Source: Asterella californica
Lineage: Eukaryota; Streptophyta; Marchantiopsida; Marchantiales; Aytoniaceae
Assembly (NCBI GenBank): GCA_036924285.1
Contig: JAYKYS010000016.1
Span: 4,650,001-4,714,000 of the forward strand
DNA: 64,000 nt
Direction of reading: 5' to 3'
Part shown: positions 1 to 9,322 of the stretch, in pieces
Layout: every line of letters begins with the position of its first letter
How positions within the stretch are numbered: the stretch's first letter is position 1
Notes under the pieces: model-generated
Databases searched by the model: none
Seen by the model: only the letters and a program-made list of their open reading frames with translations
What the model was told of the DNA's origin: nothing
Translations under genes and position numbers: made by a program

Positions 1-270
1 TCATGAGAAGATGATGTCTGAAGAGAGAGATAGAATTTTTCAAAGTAGAGGGGGTTGAAAGCCATGAGAGAAGTGAAAATATACAAATTTCAGTTCTCTG
101 AAAATTTGTACAGTCAGCACCATCTCTTTTGATTAAAGAATTTTCTATTGAAACTTCATTAGTTAGTAGCTTGGAGGTTGAGCTACTGGACATCACAAAA
201 ATCTTAGAGAGATCTCTTACCGATTAAGAGATATACGGTTCGACATACAAGGAGGTCTTGACGATGCGTC
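1..270 (+). other. Gypsy A-1 leader (5' untranslated) sequence
   Basis: No LTR boundary or primer-binding site is visible, so this is the downstream part of the leader. It matches the leader of gypsy A-2 on the minus strand. There the same sequence forms an array with a ~190 bp period, of which only one partial unit is in view here. Confidence 0.6.
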
Positions 271-588
271 ATGGAGAATCCAGTTCGAGTGCCGAGGTTG
301 AAGAAGAGACGTTTGGGAGTTAGAACGGAGACGAAAAAGCCAAAGTTAAGTATAGAGGCGTTGCGATCAAGCATCTATTGCAGTTGGGGTGCCCTTTTTG
401 CTCTATATCAAGAAGCTTTTGCGAGCATCGGCGCAGATGCGAAGAAGATTGAGCTCAAAATATCATTCACTGTGGAGGTCACGAATGCTCTTGGCGAAGT
501 AGAGTGTGATCTTTACAAGAGTGACTTTAAGATGTATGCTAGGATCAGTACAGACGATGGTCATGGGGATATTGTCATGAACTCTTAA
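271..588 (+). CDS. Gypsy A pre-gag leader ORF, C-terminal part (unknown function)
   Basis: This 105-codon ORF precedes the zinc-knuckle ORF and gag. I do not recognise the product. Its C-terminal ~70 residues (from IYCSWGALFALY to the stop) align clearly with an ORF at the same place in gypsy A-2, on the minus strand ending at 41714. Motifs such as SFTVE, TNA, GEVE and KS-FKM are kept, and the stop codon is at the same place (TAA here, TAG there). In A-2 the N-terminal half is open in a different frame, and here that frame is closed by a TAG, so the ancestral protein was probably longer and both copies carry a frameshift. It has no signal peptide, zinc motif or catalytic motif that I can see. 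Confidence 0.45.
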   Translation: MENPVRVPRLKKRRLGVRTETKKPKLSIEALRSSIYCSWGALFALYQEAFASIGADAKKIELKISFTVEVTNALGEVECDLYKSDFKMYARISTDDGHGDIVMNS

Positions 589-726
589 TTTTAGATTGGA
601 TTTTATTTCGTGTATAGCATGTATAATACACGATTTTTAGTATAAAGCTCGAAAGAGTTAAGAAAGTGATGTAGAGTTATTTTCCTCAAAGATATTTTGT
701 TCACTTAATGGTTGTGAAGGTGCAAC

Positions 727-1227
727 ATGAGTGGAAGTTCGAAAGATTGGAAAGTTAGACTTAGAAACCTTCCTCAAGGTTTAGATGTTATAGTAAGCGT
801 CGGAGAGAGCTCGAAAGAGGTTATCGTTGAGTTTGAGAACCCTAGTACAAAACCTCAAGTAGAATCTACGAGGAGAAGAGTAGAAACCGACTTGTGGTGT
901 TATTTCTGTAGAGGGTTGGGACATAAAGTAGTGAATTGTCCAACTAGAATCAGAACCGAGAGAGCTAAAGGGAAGCGGGAGTTTACTGATTTAAGTCTTC
1001 GAGTGGATCTGTCGTCACCAGCGCCAATTCATCTTCTAGGAGAAGATCCTTGTCCAAGTTGTGGAGTGGGTGATCTATCAAGAGGACACAAGTGCGTCGA
1101 TGTGGCCACCCTACTTACGTCAGTAGTCGAGAAGTTGGACGAGACTCAAAGAGCTGAGACGGAGAAGTTGTCGACTTCAAAAGAGGACTTGGCTGAGTTG
1201 GGATGGAGATCGTCATTCAAATGGTGA
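727..1227 (+). CDS. Gypsy A stand-alone zinc-knuckle protein upstream of gag
   Basis: The 166-residue protein has one CX2CX4HX4C knuckle, CYFCRGLGHKVVNC, near residues 58-71, flanked by basic residues. A second Cys/His-rich stretch follows (CPSCGVGDLSRGHKC). Zinc knuckles of this kind bind nucleic acid in retroelement Gag proteins. Here it sits in a separate ORF some 190 bases before a gag that has its own knuckle. A-2 carries the same gene broken by one frameshift at the knuckle, and A-3 keeps only the 3' part. The start follows from ATG and context; MSGS is shared with A-2. It could be an accessory nucleocapsid-like protein, which is inference. Confidence 0.55.
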   Translation: MSGSSKDWKVRLRNLPQGLDVIVSVGESSKEVIVEFENPSTKPQVESTRRRVETDLWCYFCRGLGHKVVNCPTRIRTERAKGKREFTDLSLRVDLSSPAPIHLLGEDPCPSCGVGDLSRGHKCVDVATLLTSVVEKLDETQRAETEKLSTSKEDLAELGWRSSFKW

Positions 1228-1416
1228 AAAAGGCAGTGATGCGACTCAGGCTCATGATTATCTTGGGAGAAGAGATGGCACAAGAGGTGTTGTTACAACC
1301 ATTTCTTTTTATTTTACCTATGGTAGATTATTCGCGAATGGAATTGGTGATGTTCGTACTCTTTTAGCGAGTAGTTATTGCACAAAAATTAGAAGAGTAG
1401 AAAGAATAGTTACAAG

Positions 1417-2388
1417 ATGGGGAAGTTACCAGTGTTTCGTGAGAAGGACAATGAAGATGTAGAACCACTTGTACGAGACTTCAAAAGGGGTTGCATCGGA
1501 AACAACGAATGGGTGTTGTTACTGCCAGAGTTTTTAGAAGATTTTGCTCTTACGTGGTATGAAGACGGAGTGAAGAGCAAGACACCTGGTGCAGTTGAGG
1601 ACACATGGGAGAAGTTGAGTAATGCACTCATCGAAGAATTTCTTCCAGAAGAGAGTTATGAGAAGCTCATGGTGGAGCTTACTCATTTGAAGCAACGGGA
1701 CGACGAGAAAGTTCGACAATATGTCGAAAGGGTGGATAAGCAGTGTTGACCAAGAATTGGTGGGAGGGTTGAGACCTTCAATTCGAACCCAAGTGAGGTA
1801 TGAGAAACCAACAATCAAAGCAGAGGCCATCAAGATTACGACAAATATGGAAGAGAGTTTGGTGAAAGGGATATCATCCAACCTCATCCTGCCACTCTGG
1901 TGTCGACTCCGACTTGGTTTAACCACAACGATAGCATCTGCACCATCACAATTGGTGTCGCTTCAACGTCAGCTCCTACTCCAACGGTGGTGCCAAGATC
2001 ATTTGTCCATACAGCGGTGTCTACTGCCACCTCCGATTTCCATGCTGAGTTGAAGAGCATCACCGATACTCTTGCGGATCTCAACATAAACGTGGTGCAG
2101 TTACGAGAATGGAGGAACAAAGGTGGAGGAGGAGGTCAAAGAGGTTACGACAACAATCCCAACCGAGGAAATCAAGGTAACTTTGGAGGCAACCAAGGTA
2201 ACTTTGGAGGAATCACTTGTTGGACGTGTGGAGGTTCTCATTTCCAACGAAATTGTCCTAACAACGGAGCAAGAGGTGCCGAAACTGTCAGAATGAATGT
2301 GGGTGGAGGAAATCCATCACAAGGACAAGACAAGGGGGTGACTACTATCGATGTCGGGTCACCAATCGATGGAGGAGTCACCAAGTAG
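1417..2388 (+). pseudogene. gag: Gypsy A-1 gag (broken)
   Basis: MGKLPVFREKDNEDVEPLVR begins the retrotransposon-gag domain (alpha-helical capsid region, to about 1750). A Thr/Pro-rich linker, Gly/Asn-rich repeats (two NQGNFGG units) and a CX2CX4HX4C zinc knuckle, CWTCGGSHFQRNC near 2218, follow. Compared with intact gag in A-2, this copy lacks four codons near 1505 and roughly 80 bases near 1740. The second deletion closes the first frame with a TGA at 1747. The remainder is open in other frames (1721-2053, 1900-2388). Gag would package element RNA in cytoplasmic particles; this copy cannot give a full protein. Confidence 0.8.
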
Positions 2389-3370
2389 AAGCACTCGCTC
2401 GAGTACTATTTCGAGTGCACCAAGGGAGCCAAGAAGAAAGTTGGAGATGGTGGATTTCACCATTTCATCTTCTCAAGCGGGATATGATGTGGTTGAAGAT
2501 GTGGGTGCTCAGAAAGCCAACATCACTGTTGGACAACTGATCGCACTTAATCCCAGTTTACGAAGAGAACTCAGAGGAGGACTGAGTTCTAAGAGAAGCA
2601 AAAAGAAGAAACCCAAGAGCAAGACATCGAAGTTTGTGGGAGTTGGTGTGGTGGATGTGCATGCTTCAGAGGTATGCACTAAGGCTTCAAAGATTGAAGT
2701 CCGGTTGAATGGTCACTACGTCTCTGACGTATTGGTGGATGAAGGGTCAGCTGTAAATGTCATATCAGAGAGGTTGATGAAGAAGTTGGGGATGGAACCA
2801 ACTCGCTCGGCTAGCATTGTCGTGGGGATGGTTAACAAGCAACGAGTAAGACCTCTTGGTGTGTTAGAGAAGGTGGTTGTGTCTGTGATGGGAGTTCAAA
2901 CATTGATGTCCTGTCAAGTGTTAAAGGACTCTAGTTATGAGTTGCTCCTAGGTAGGCCTTGGTTGAGAGCTGTGCGCACCACTGATAGGTGGCACAAGGG
3001 ATACTTACGGATTGAGCCTAGAGATCATAGAGTGATAGTACATCTCTCAGGTGTTGGAATTGTGACTTTTGACTCTGATAGACCCACTAGTGACTACTGG
3101 GAATCTGATACGGAGGATGATCAGAGTGTTTCAGAAGTAGATATCGGAGATTCTTACGATCAAGAATCCTCGTCTGAGGACAAAGGATTTGGTCGAGATG
3201 AATCATTACATCAGCTTAGTGCTATTGACTTGTTGCCTCGACCAGCAGTGGGGAACGATCCTGACAAAGAAAAGTTGAGTGAGGCAGAGATTGTGAGAAG
3301 ACTCTCTATCCTGAAGTTTGGTATCAATGTCACTCAAGAAGAGAAAAGTATATTCATAGATATATTTTGA
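2351..3370 (+). pseudogene. pol: Gypsy A-1 aspartic protease region with an altered active-site neighbour
   Basis: The region after the zinc knuckle encodes a retropepsin-like domain. The active-site segment VLVDEGSAVN is at about 2739-2768 and the C-terminal LLGRPWL near 2944-2964. The protease would cut Gag-Pol. A-2 has DGGS at the active site, while A-1 has DEGS, a glycine-to-glutamate change next to the catalytic aspartate that probably impairs activity. An acidic spacer leads to the reverse transcriptase, and a TGA at 3368-3370 breaks the frame just before it. Confidence 0.8.
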
Positions 3371-3382
3371 AAATATATCCAT

Positions 3383-4589
3383 GTGTTTGCTTTCAACTAT
3401 AAGGATTTGAAGGAGGTGGCTCTCGAGACTCATCGAATCGAATTGGAAAAGCACGCAAGACCAGTTCAACAGAAGGAGAGAAGGGTCAATCCCACAACGG
3501 CAATGATGATCAAGGAGGAGATAGACAAGTTGAAGGAGGCGAGTTTCATCTATGAGGTGGAGAATTCAGAATGGGTTTCACCCATTGTGATTGTCAAGAA
3601 GAAGAATGGTAAGCTGCGAGTGTGCATAGACTATAAGAAGTTGAATGCAGTTACCAAGAAGGATTATTATCCCCATTTATAGATGAGATTTTGGAAGAAG
3701 TTGCTGATCATGAGTGGTACAGCTTTGGTGATGGTTATAGTGGGTATAACCAGATCAAGATAGCACAAGAGTACCAGCAGTTGACTACTTTCACTACTCC
3801 TTGGGGAACATTTGCATTTCGAGTGATGCCATTCGGACTATGTAATGCTCCGACCACGTTTCATAGGTTCATGAACAAGGTGTTTGAACCATTCATAAGG
3901 AAGTTTGTTCGTGATTTCATTGACGATTTCTATGTGTACGGAAGAAAGGAGGACCACTTTGATCATGTGATCAAAGTTTTGCAACGGTTGGAGCAAGCCA
4001 ACGCTTCTCTAAATCCAGAGAAGTGCATCTTTGGCTGCGAAGAAGGTCTGTTGTTAGGGCACATCATTTCCAAGAATGGGATTGCGGTAGATCATGAGAA
4101 GGTGAAGAAGATTGTAGATCTTCCATTTTTGATCAACTTGACAAAGTTGAGACAATTTCTTGGCATGGTTGGATATTATCGTAGGTTTGTCTTTTCCTTC
4201 TCAAACAAAGCAATAGCTTTGACTATGTACATGAAGAAGGGAGTTGATTTTGACTTGATAATGCATGATCAGAAGGCAAAGGAAGCATTTGAGGAGCTAA
4301 AAAGACATTGGTGACAGTTCCTATACTTGCTAAACCTGAGTGGAGTAAAGCATTTATTCTGTATACGGATGTCTCCAATGTAGCAATCGGATGTACATTA
4401 AGTCAATTAGATGGAGATGGGCACGATCATCCTATAGCTTATGCTAGTAAGCAGATGGTTCCAGCGGAGAAGAATTACTCCGTGATTGAACGAGAAGGAT
4501 TAGCGGTGATCTTTGGATTGAAGAAATTTCGACACTACTTGCTAGGAGGGAAATTTTCCATAGTCACAGATCACAAGGTTTTAAAGTAA
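3383..4589 (+). pseudogene. pol: Gypsy A-1 reverse transcriptase and RNase H (broken)
   Basis: The fingers region is recognisable (SEWVSPIVIVKKKNGKLRVC, then KKLNAVTKKDYYP). After a TAG near 3680 the frame resumes with palm motifs FGDGYSGYNQI and the catalytic FIDDFYVYG (aspartates at 3922-3927). The DDFxVYG form is typical of plant Athila/Tat elements. RNase H follows from about 4308 with LYTDVSNVAIGCTLSQ and VIEREGLAVIFGLKKFRHYL. Frame changes near 3682 and 4310 and a TAA at 4587-4589 interrupt it. The domains would copy genomic RNA to DNA and degrade the RNA strand; the copy is not functional as it stands. Confidence 0.88.
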
Positions 4590-4655
4590 AATAATAAGCT
4601 TAATGCCAAAGGTCGTATTGCTCGTTGAAAGATCCTTCTAACAGAATACGATTAC

Positions 4656-6062
4656 GTGAGCGAAGATAGACTAAGGAAAAAGCATGTGAATGCTGATCTT
4701 TTGTCGAGGGCTTATGATGATGAGGGAGAAGAACCGTTTGATGATTCATTTCCAGACGAGCATCTGATGACCATCACAAGCATTGAGGAGATATCGGACG
4801 AGTACAAGGAAATCTGGAGTTTTCTTGCAGATGGCTCTTTTCCAGAAGGTATGCATACCCGAGAACGTAACGCGTTGATCAAGAGATGCAAACCTTACAC
4901 CATGGTGGAGGGAATTCTATTTCATCAAGGAGCTGATGGGTTACTAAGGAGAGCAGTTGGTCAGAAGGAGGCGTTCAAGCTGATGCACGAGTTTCACGAT
5001 GGCACTGTTTGTGGAGGTCACTTTGTTGGTAAGATAACAACTTTCAAGATTTTGGATGCGGGTTATCACTGGAGAGAGATTTTCAAGGAGTGTTTAGACT
5101 ATTGCAAAACTTGCGACGTATGTCAAGCATTTGCTCTGAAGTCTACTAGAACACCTCCGTTAAGATCAATTCCAATATTAGGATCATTTGAGAAGTGAGG
5201 TATTGAATTTGTAGGTCCTCTTAATAAGACACCTCGAGGCAATAGATACATTGTAGTTGCTATTGACTATTGTACCAAGTGGGTAGAGGCTAGACCTTTG
5301 AGGGAGACTAATGAAACGGAAGTCGGTAGATTCCTATGGGAGAGGATCATCACAAGATTTGGATGTCCGTTAGAGTTGGTCTCAGATAGAGGAGGAGAGT
5401 TTGTAGGGAGCATGACTACTGCTATGCTACAACACTTTTCTATCAAGCCACGAGTAACGACCTCAGACAAACCAAATGCTAATGGTCTTGCGGAGAAGAT
5501 CAATCTTACACTTTGTATGATGCTCGTCAAAGATGCTGGTGTTGAGACTGCAAAACGTACTTGGGATAAGAGGCTACATGTCATCTTATGGGAGTATCGA
5601 ACGACAACAAAGACTTCTACTGGGTACTCCCTATTTTGATTGGTTTATGGAGTGGAGTCCAAGTTGCCTATCCAATTCTAATTGGATACTTTTCAAACTA
5701 TTCAATGAAAGTTGAAGAGGTCAAGGGGAGAAGACATGGTCAGATCAAGAAGAGAGCAACTCATGGAGTTGGAAGAGACCCGAGCGGTAGCAATGATCCG
5801 GATGGAACGAGCTCAAGCGTATCAAAAGAAGAGTTACGACAAACGATTGGACAAGAGGGAGATAAAACCTTTTCAAGTAAGAGATTGGGTAATGTTGTAC
5901 GATGCTATCAGATTCTAGAGGGCTAGGAAGAAGTTTCTTCCTAGATATTTTGGTCCTTTTGTTGTAGATAAGGTGTGGAGCAACTTCACGTATGACCTTC
6001 AGGAGTTGGGAGGAAGGAGATTCGATCGGCTACTAAAGCCTTGCAATCTGTTGTGGGTTGCT
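4656..6062 (+). pseudogene. pol: Gypsy A-1 integrase (broken, first catalytic Asp replaced)
   Basis: A zinc-binding HHCC region is at about 4985-5130 (HEFHDGTVCGGH, CKTCDVCQ), followed by the catalytic core to ~5640. One frame covers 4656-5639 apart from an in-frame TGA at 5196-5198, which by family comparison is probably a former Trp codon. The usual first catalytic residue in the xDFVGP motif is Glu here (GIEFVGP, codon 5205). The second Asp (SDRGGEF, 5385) and the Glu (GLAEKI, 5493) are present. The C-terminal part (5640-6062) continues in mixed frames to KPCNLLW. With the stop and the D-to-E change this integrase should be dead. Confidence 0.85.
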
Positions 6063-7320
6063 AGATCAGTTTGACGGGAAGAACATATCCAAGTACCTAA
6101 AGTACTATTCTCGAGAGATGGAGTTGAGTAAGGTGTCAAAAAGAGAGATGGTGAGTACATTTGACCTTGCTGTCGTACCTGAGCTACGAGAGCATGTGAA
6201 AGACATCATCCGATCTCATGGTGCTACATGAGAAGGATTTACTCTTCAACTGAAAGAAGAGTATTCTTTAGAGGATGCAGACCGAGTGACTAAGAAGTCA
6301 TTCATGGAGTGGGTAAACAAACCAAACAAAGGGCTTGTTGCCACAGAGCTATTTCGGGAGTTTGAGAGACAATTCCTTCAGTTGTCCCGGATGGAGAAGC
6401 TCACATTGGAGAACGACAAGGTGGAGTTGTTTTTGCAAGCAGCTAACAATGAATTACAAAGGGAGTTGGAGCTGCTTCTGGAAGATAGGATGGAAGATAA
6501 CGGACTCACAACTGACTGGAGAAAAGTCTCTGAAGCAGTGAGTGTACTTGCCAAATGAGAATACCGGAGAGGGAAGGTGGTGATAAGACAAGAAGAAAGA
6601 CCACCACCGATCATACTACCTCGTAGGTAACCAATGGTATCTAATGTGCAAGCACCTATTGTGCATGTACCTTAAGTTTCACTTCCTATTGTTCTTGTCC
6701 CGAAAGTTATACCGCAAAAAGATGCTATGGAAGAGTTGGTAAAAGAGATGAAGAACTTGCAGATCAAGTTAGCAAGGTTGGAAGAGAAAGGAGGAGCACA
6801 TGATACCAAATTTGCTCCTAAGCAAGATTATGTACAAAGATGCATTTGGTGTGATAGTTCTGATCATGCTCGAAGAGAGTGTGGTGATTTTGCCAAAACT
6901 CTACGAGATGGTGTAGTCTATTGGAAGGAAGGAAAGATTGCTTTGAAAGATAATGGAGAGATTCTTAGAACCAACTTCGAGAAAGGAGGAATGAAGCAAG
7001 TACTGGAGGAGTATCTATCTCAACATGCTACTTCGTCGGTAGAAGCTGCTACTTATGGAGTCGAGGTAGTACGAGAAAGAAGTGCTTCTAGGAAGCATGA
7101 AGATACTCTTGATATGTGGAGTCACGCGATGAGCACGAACAAAAAGGGAAAAATGGCAAGGGAGGAGTTGCTCAGAACAGCCACGGCAATCAGGGGTGCT
7201 ACTGGATGGGATGATCCCGTTGATACAATGTCTGTTTATGCTTATTTGACGAAGAGTCAACATGAGGCTCTCATGGAGGACAAGCGCAAACGAGATGAAG
7301 CAAGGCCTAGCGAAGAGAGA
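6063..7320 (+). pseudogene. gag: Gypsy B-1 gag, 5' part
   Basis: The reading starts near DGKNISKYLKYY, a typical beginning of the helical Ty3-type Gag core, and runs with stops at about 6229 and 6556 and non-coding frames at 6560-6726. It then continues open from 6727. The nucleocapsid knuckle CIWCDSSDHARREC (CX2CX4HX4C) lies at 6841-6882 and matches CIWCDSLDHLRGAC in B-3. The true start and 5' LTR are missing. C1 is inserted after codon 7318-7320, with 7316-7320 (AGAGA) as the target duplication. Confidence 0.8.
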
Positions 7321-9322
7321 TGTGGTGCCCACAAATTACAGGATGTACGATTTTTTGAAACTTTTAAGAATAATAACTTGTTTGTATAACTGAAGAAGCG
7401 TTGTTACTTAATGTTACGTCTTCCTTAACAGGAAGATGATCTTAAGAGTTGTTTGTAATAAGAAGTTGACTTTTTCGGAAGACGACTGTCTTCGGAAGAG
7501 CGTCTTCTCAGTTGCGTCTTCGGAAGATGAGAAGACGGCGGAAGACACCTGTCTTCCAGAAGACAGCGACCGCGAAGGACCAACCACGAGTTTTCGGGTA
7601 AGACAGTAGGTGTACCTACTGGGGCGCACCGAATAGGTAGATAGGTCAGGAAGACACCCAAGGTCGAGAACCCCTAATCTGCGGAGAAGATGCGTGAGGA
7701 AGCACATTAGGCACATTCAACTTTCCGCAGCATAGCGCGCTTGAGAAGATCGATTGAGAGAGTGAGCTTCACGAGCTAGCATTGAGAGAGGAATCGAGTA
7801 AGACATCGAGGTAGGAGAGAACAAGTTGACAGCTAGGCGAAGGGTGAAATCGAATCGCTAGAGCACAAACAGCAGAGAGAGCGAAGGCGTTTCTGTGGAG
7901 CTTCCGAGAAGTTGACAGTGGAGAGTGGCGAGTAGAAGCGAAAGGGAAATCAAGGTGTGGACCGAAATTGACAGCAGGCGCAGTCGAGAGGAGTCGCATT
8001 GGGAGCTAGTACAAGAGTCAGAAGCGCACGGAGGTCGAAGATAACTCGGGGAGCCGAAGAAGACTGTAGAGGTTCTTTCTCTTGTTCTTTCCCCTTCCCA
8101 CCTCTTCTCGCCATTGTCTGGTACTCCCCGCGCTTCCTTGATTGTGTGCAGGCAGCCTGATCGATCACCCCCACCCCCCATTCTTTCTATTCGAGACATT
8201 GGGCGCGGAAGCGCTGCCCAATTTCTGTCAAGACATCTCCTTGCTTCTTCCCGAGCTCAATTCGAGCTTCCCCATTCCTAGTCTTCAAATTGGAGACCCC
8301 AACTATCAATTTCTCTACCCTACTACCTCTCTATCCCCGAAACTTGGAACAGAAGACGATTCGGAAGATGGGAACATCTTCGGAAGGCGCTTCTTAAACT
8401 TGACTGTCTTCGGAAGACCGTCTTCGGAAGTCGACTGAACACAATTCGTATCAAGAGTGGATTTGCTTTGCTTTTGTGTTTAGAGAGACTTGGTACGAAT
8501 CCTGAGAGGTGTGGTGAGTTGTTTTGTTATTTCGAGAAGTTGGAAGTCGGGAACTAGGCTTGTGCCTCCCGGTCTTCCAAGCTTCTCAGCTCCCCATCTT
8601 CCTAGAGAGACTAGAAGACTGGAAGGCTGGCAAAATGAGCGAGAAGACGCGAGGGTCCATTCGGGTCTCTTCTGTCCGATCCATAGCAGCCGTTCCTTCT
8701 TCTTCCCGAACTTAGAAGAGAGTTGTGAGAAGTCTTGCTGGCAGAATCTGGAGGGAATGGTCGAGGGTCATGTCTTCCCATCATGCAGCAAGCTTCTTCT
8801 GAGTGCGTATGAGAGGTGAGAAGTCAAAAGAACAGAGTGCACATGTCTTGAGTCTGTTGTGAGGATAGATTGCGCGTAGGAAGACGAAGACAGGTGAGAC
8901 CAGTGAAGGGAAGCCCGACTTCGGGAGGTCTTCCGAGAAAGACATTGAATCGGAAGCTGTCCCGAGTGTCTTCCCAGAGACCACTGTCACCGCAGGAGCC
9001 CGTACCCATCTTCTGAACCTTTCTTATACTCTACTTCTCGCATATCTTGTATCTTCTGATAGGAAGTAGGATGTAATGCAAGGTGGGTTGTCTTCTTGGT
9101 AATCCATGCGAGGCCTTGCTTAGATAGGATTGTTTAGATATAGCTCGGAAGACGAGAGCTATCTAGGAAGTACTGTTAGAATCCCGGAAGACGGAGTAGC
9201 TGTCTTCTGGAAGACTAGTTTCGTCTTCTGAGAAGTAGAAGCTAGACTGTGGGTATTCGGGAAGGACTGAACCTCCAGCTCATAGTAGGTGCTTGTGGTT
9301 TAGTGCAACAGATCTTCCAGGT
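7321..9322 (+). other. C1 5' non-coding region
   Basis: The region begins with a 13-base hairpin, TGTGGTGCCCACA (arms TGTGG/CCACA). It holds dense GAAGAC/GTCTTC words, including the perfect inverted repeat GTCTTCGGAAGAC at 8406-8418. Short ORFs here on both strands shift frame between copies, and I do not call them genes. CAGGTATGT at 9318-9326 overlaps the coding ATG and also resembles a splice donor. Confidence 0.5.

Larger units (their letters stand above)
1..6062 (+). mobile_element. Gypsy A-1: degraded Ty3/gypsy retrotransposon, 5' LTR outside the window
   Basis: In order the element has leader, two small pre-gag ORFs, gag with zinc knuckle, aspartic protease, reverse transcriptase, RNase H and integrase, which is the Ty3/gypsy order. 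The first ~170 bases are the reverse complement of leader sequence in gypsy A-2 (about 42130-42300), so the LTR should lie just before position 1. FIDDFYVYG in the reverse transcriptase and the tRNA-Asp-like primer site of sister copy A-2 suggest the Athila/Tat side of plant gypsy elements (inference). Coding is split by several stops and indels. No 3' LTR is seen: the integrase C-terminus runs straight into gypsy B gag near 6062. Confidence 0.85.

Noticed and set aside
1228..1416. A conserved reading (DATQAHDYL, GVVTTISF, GIGDVRTLLA) between the zinc-knuckle ORF and gag
   Set aside because: It can be read in A-1 and A-3 without stops in one frame, but it has no start codon or domain and conservation may be only nucleotide-level. 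It is too uncertain to annotate.
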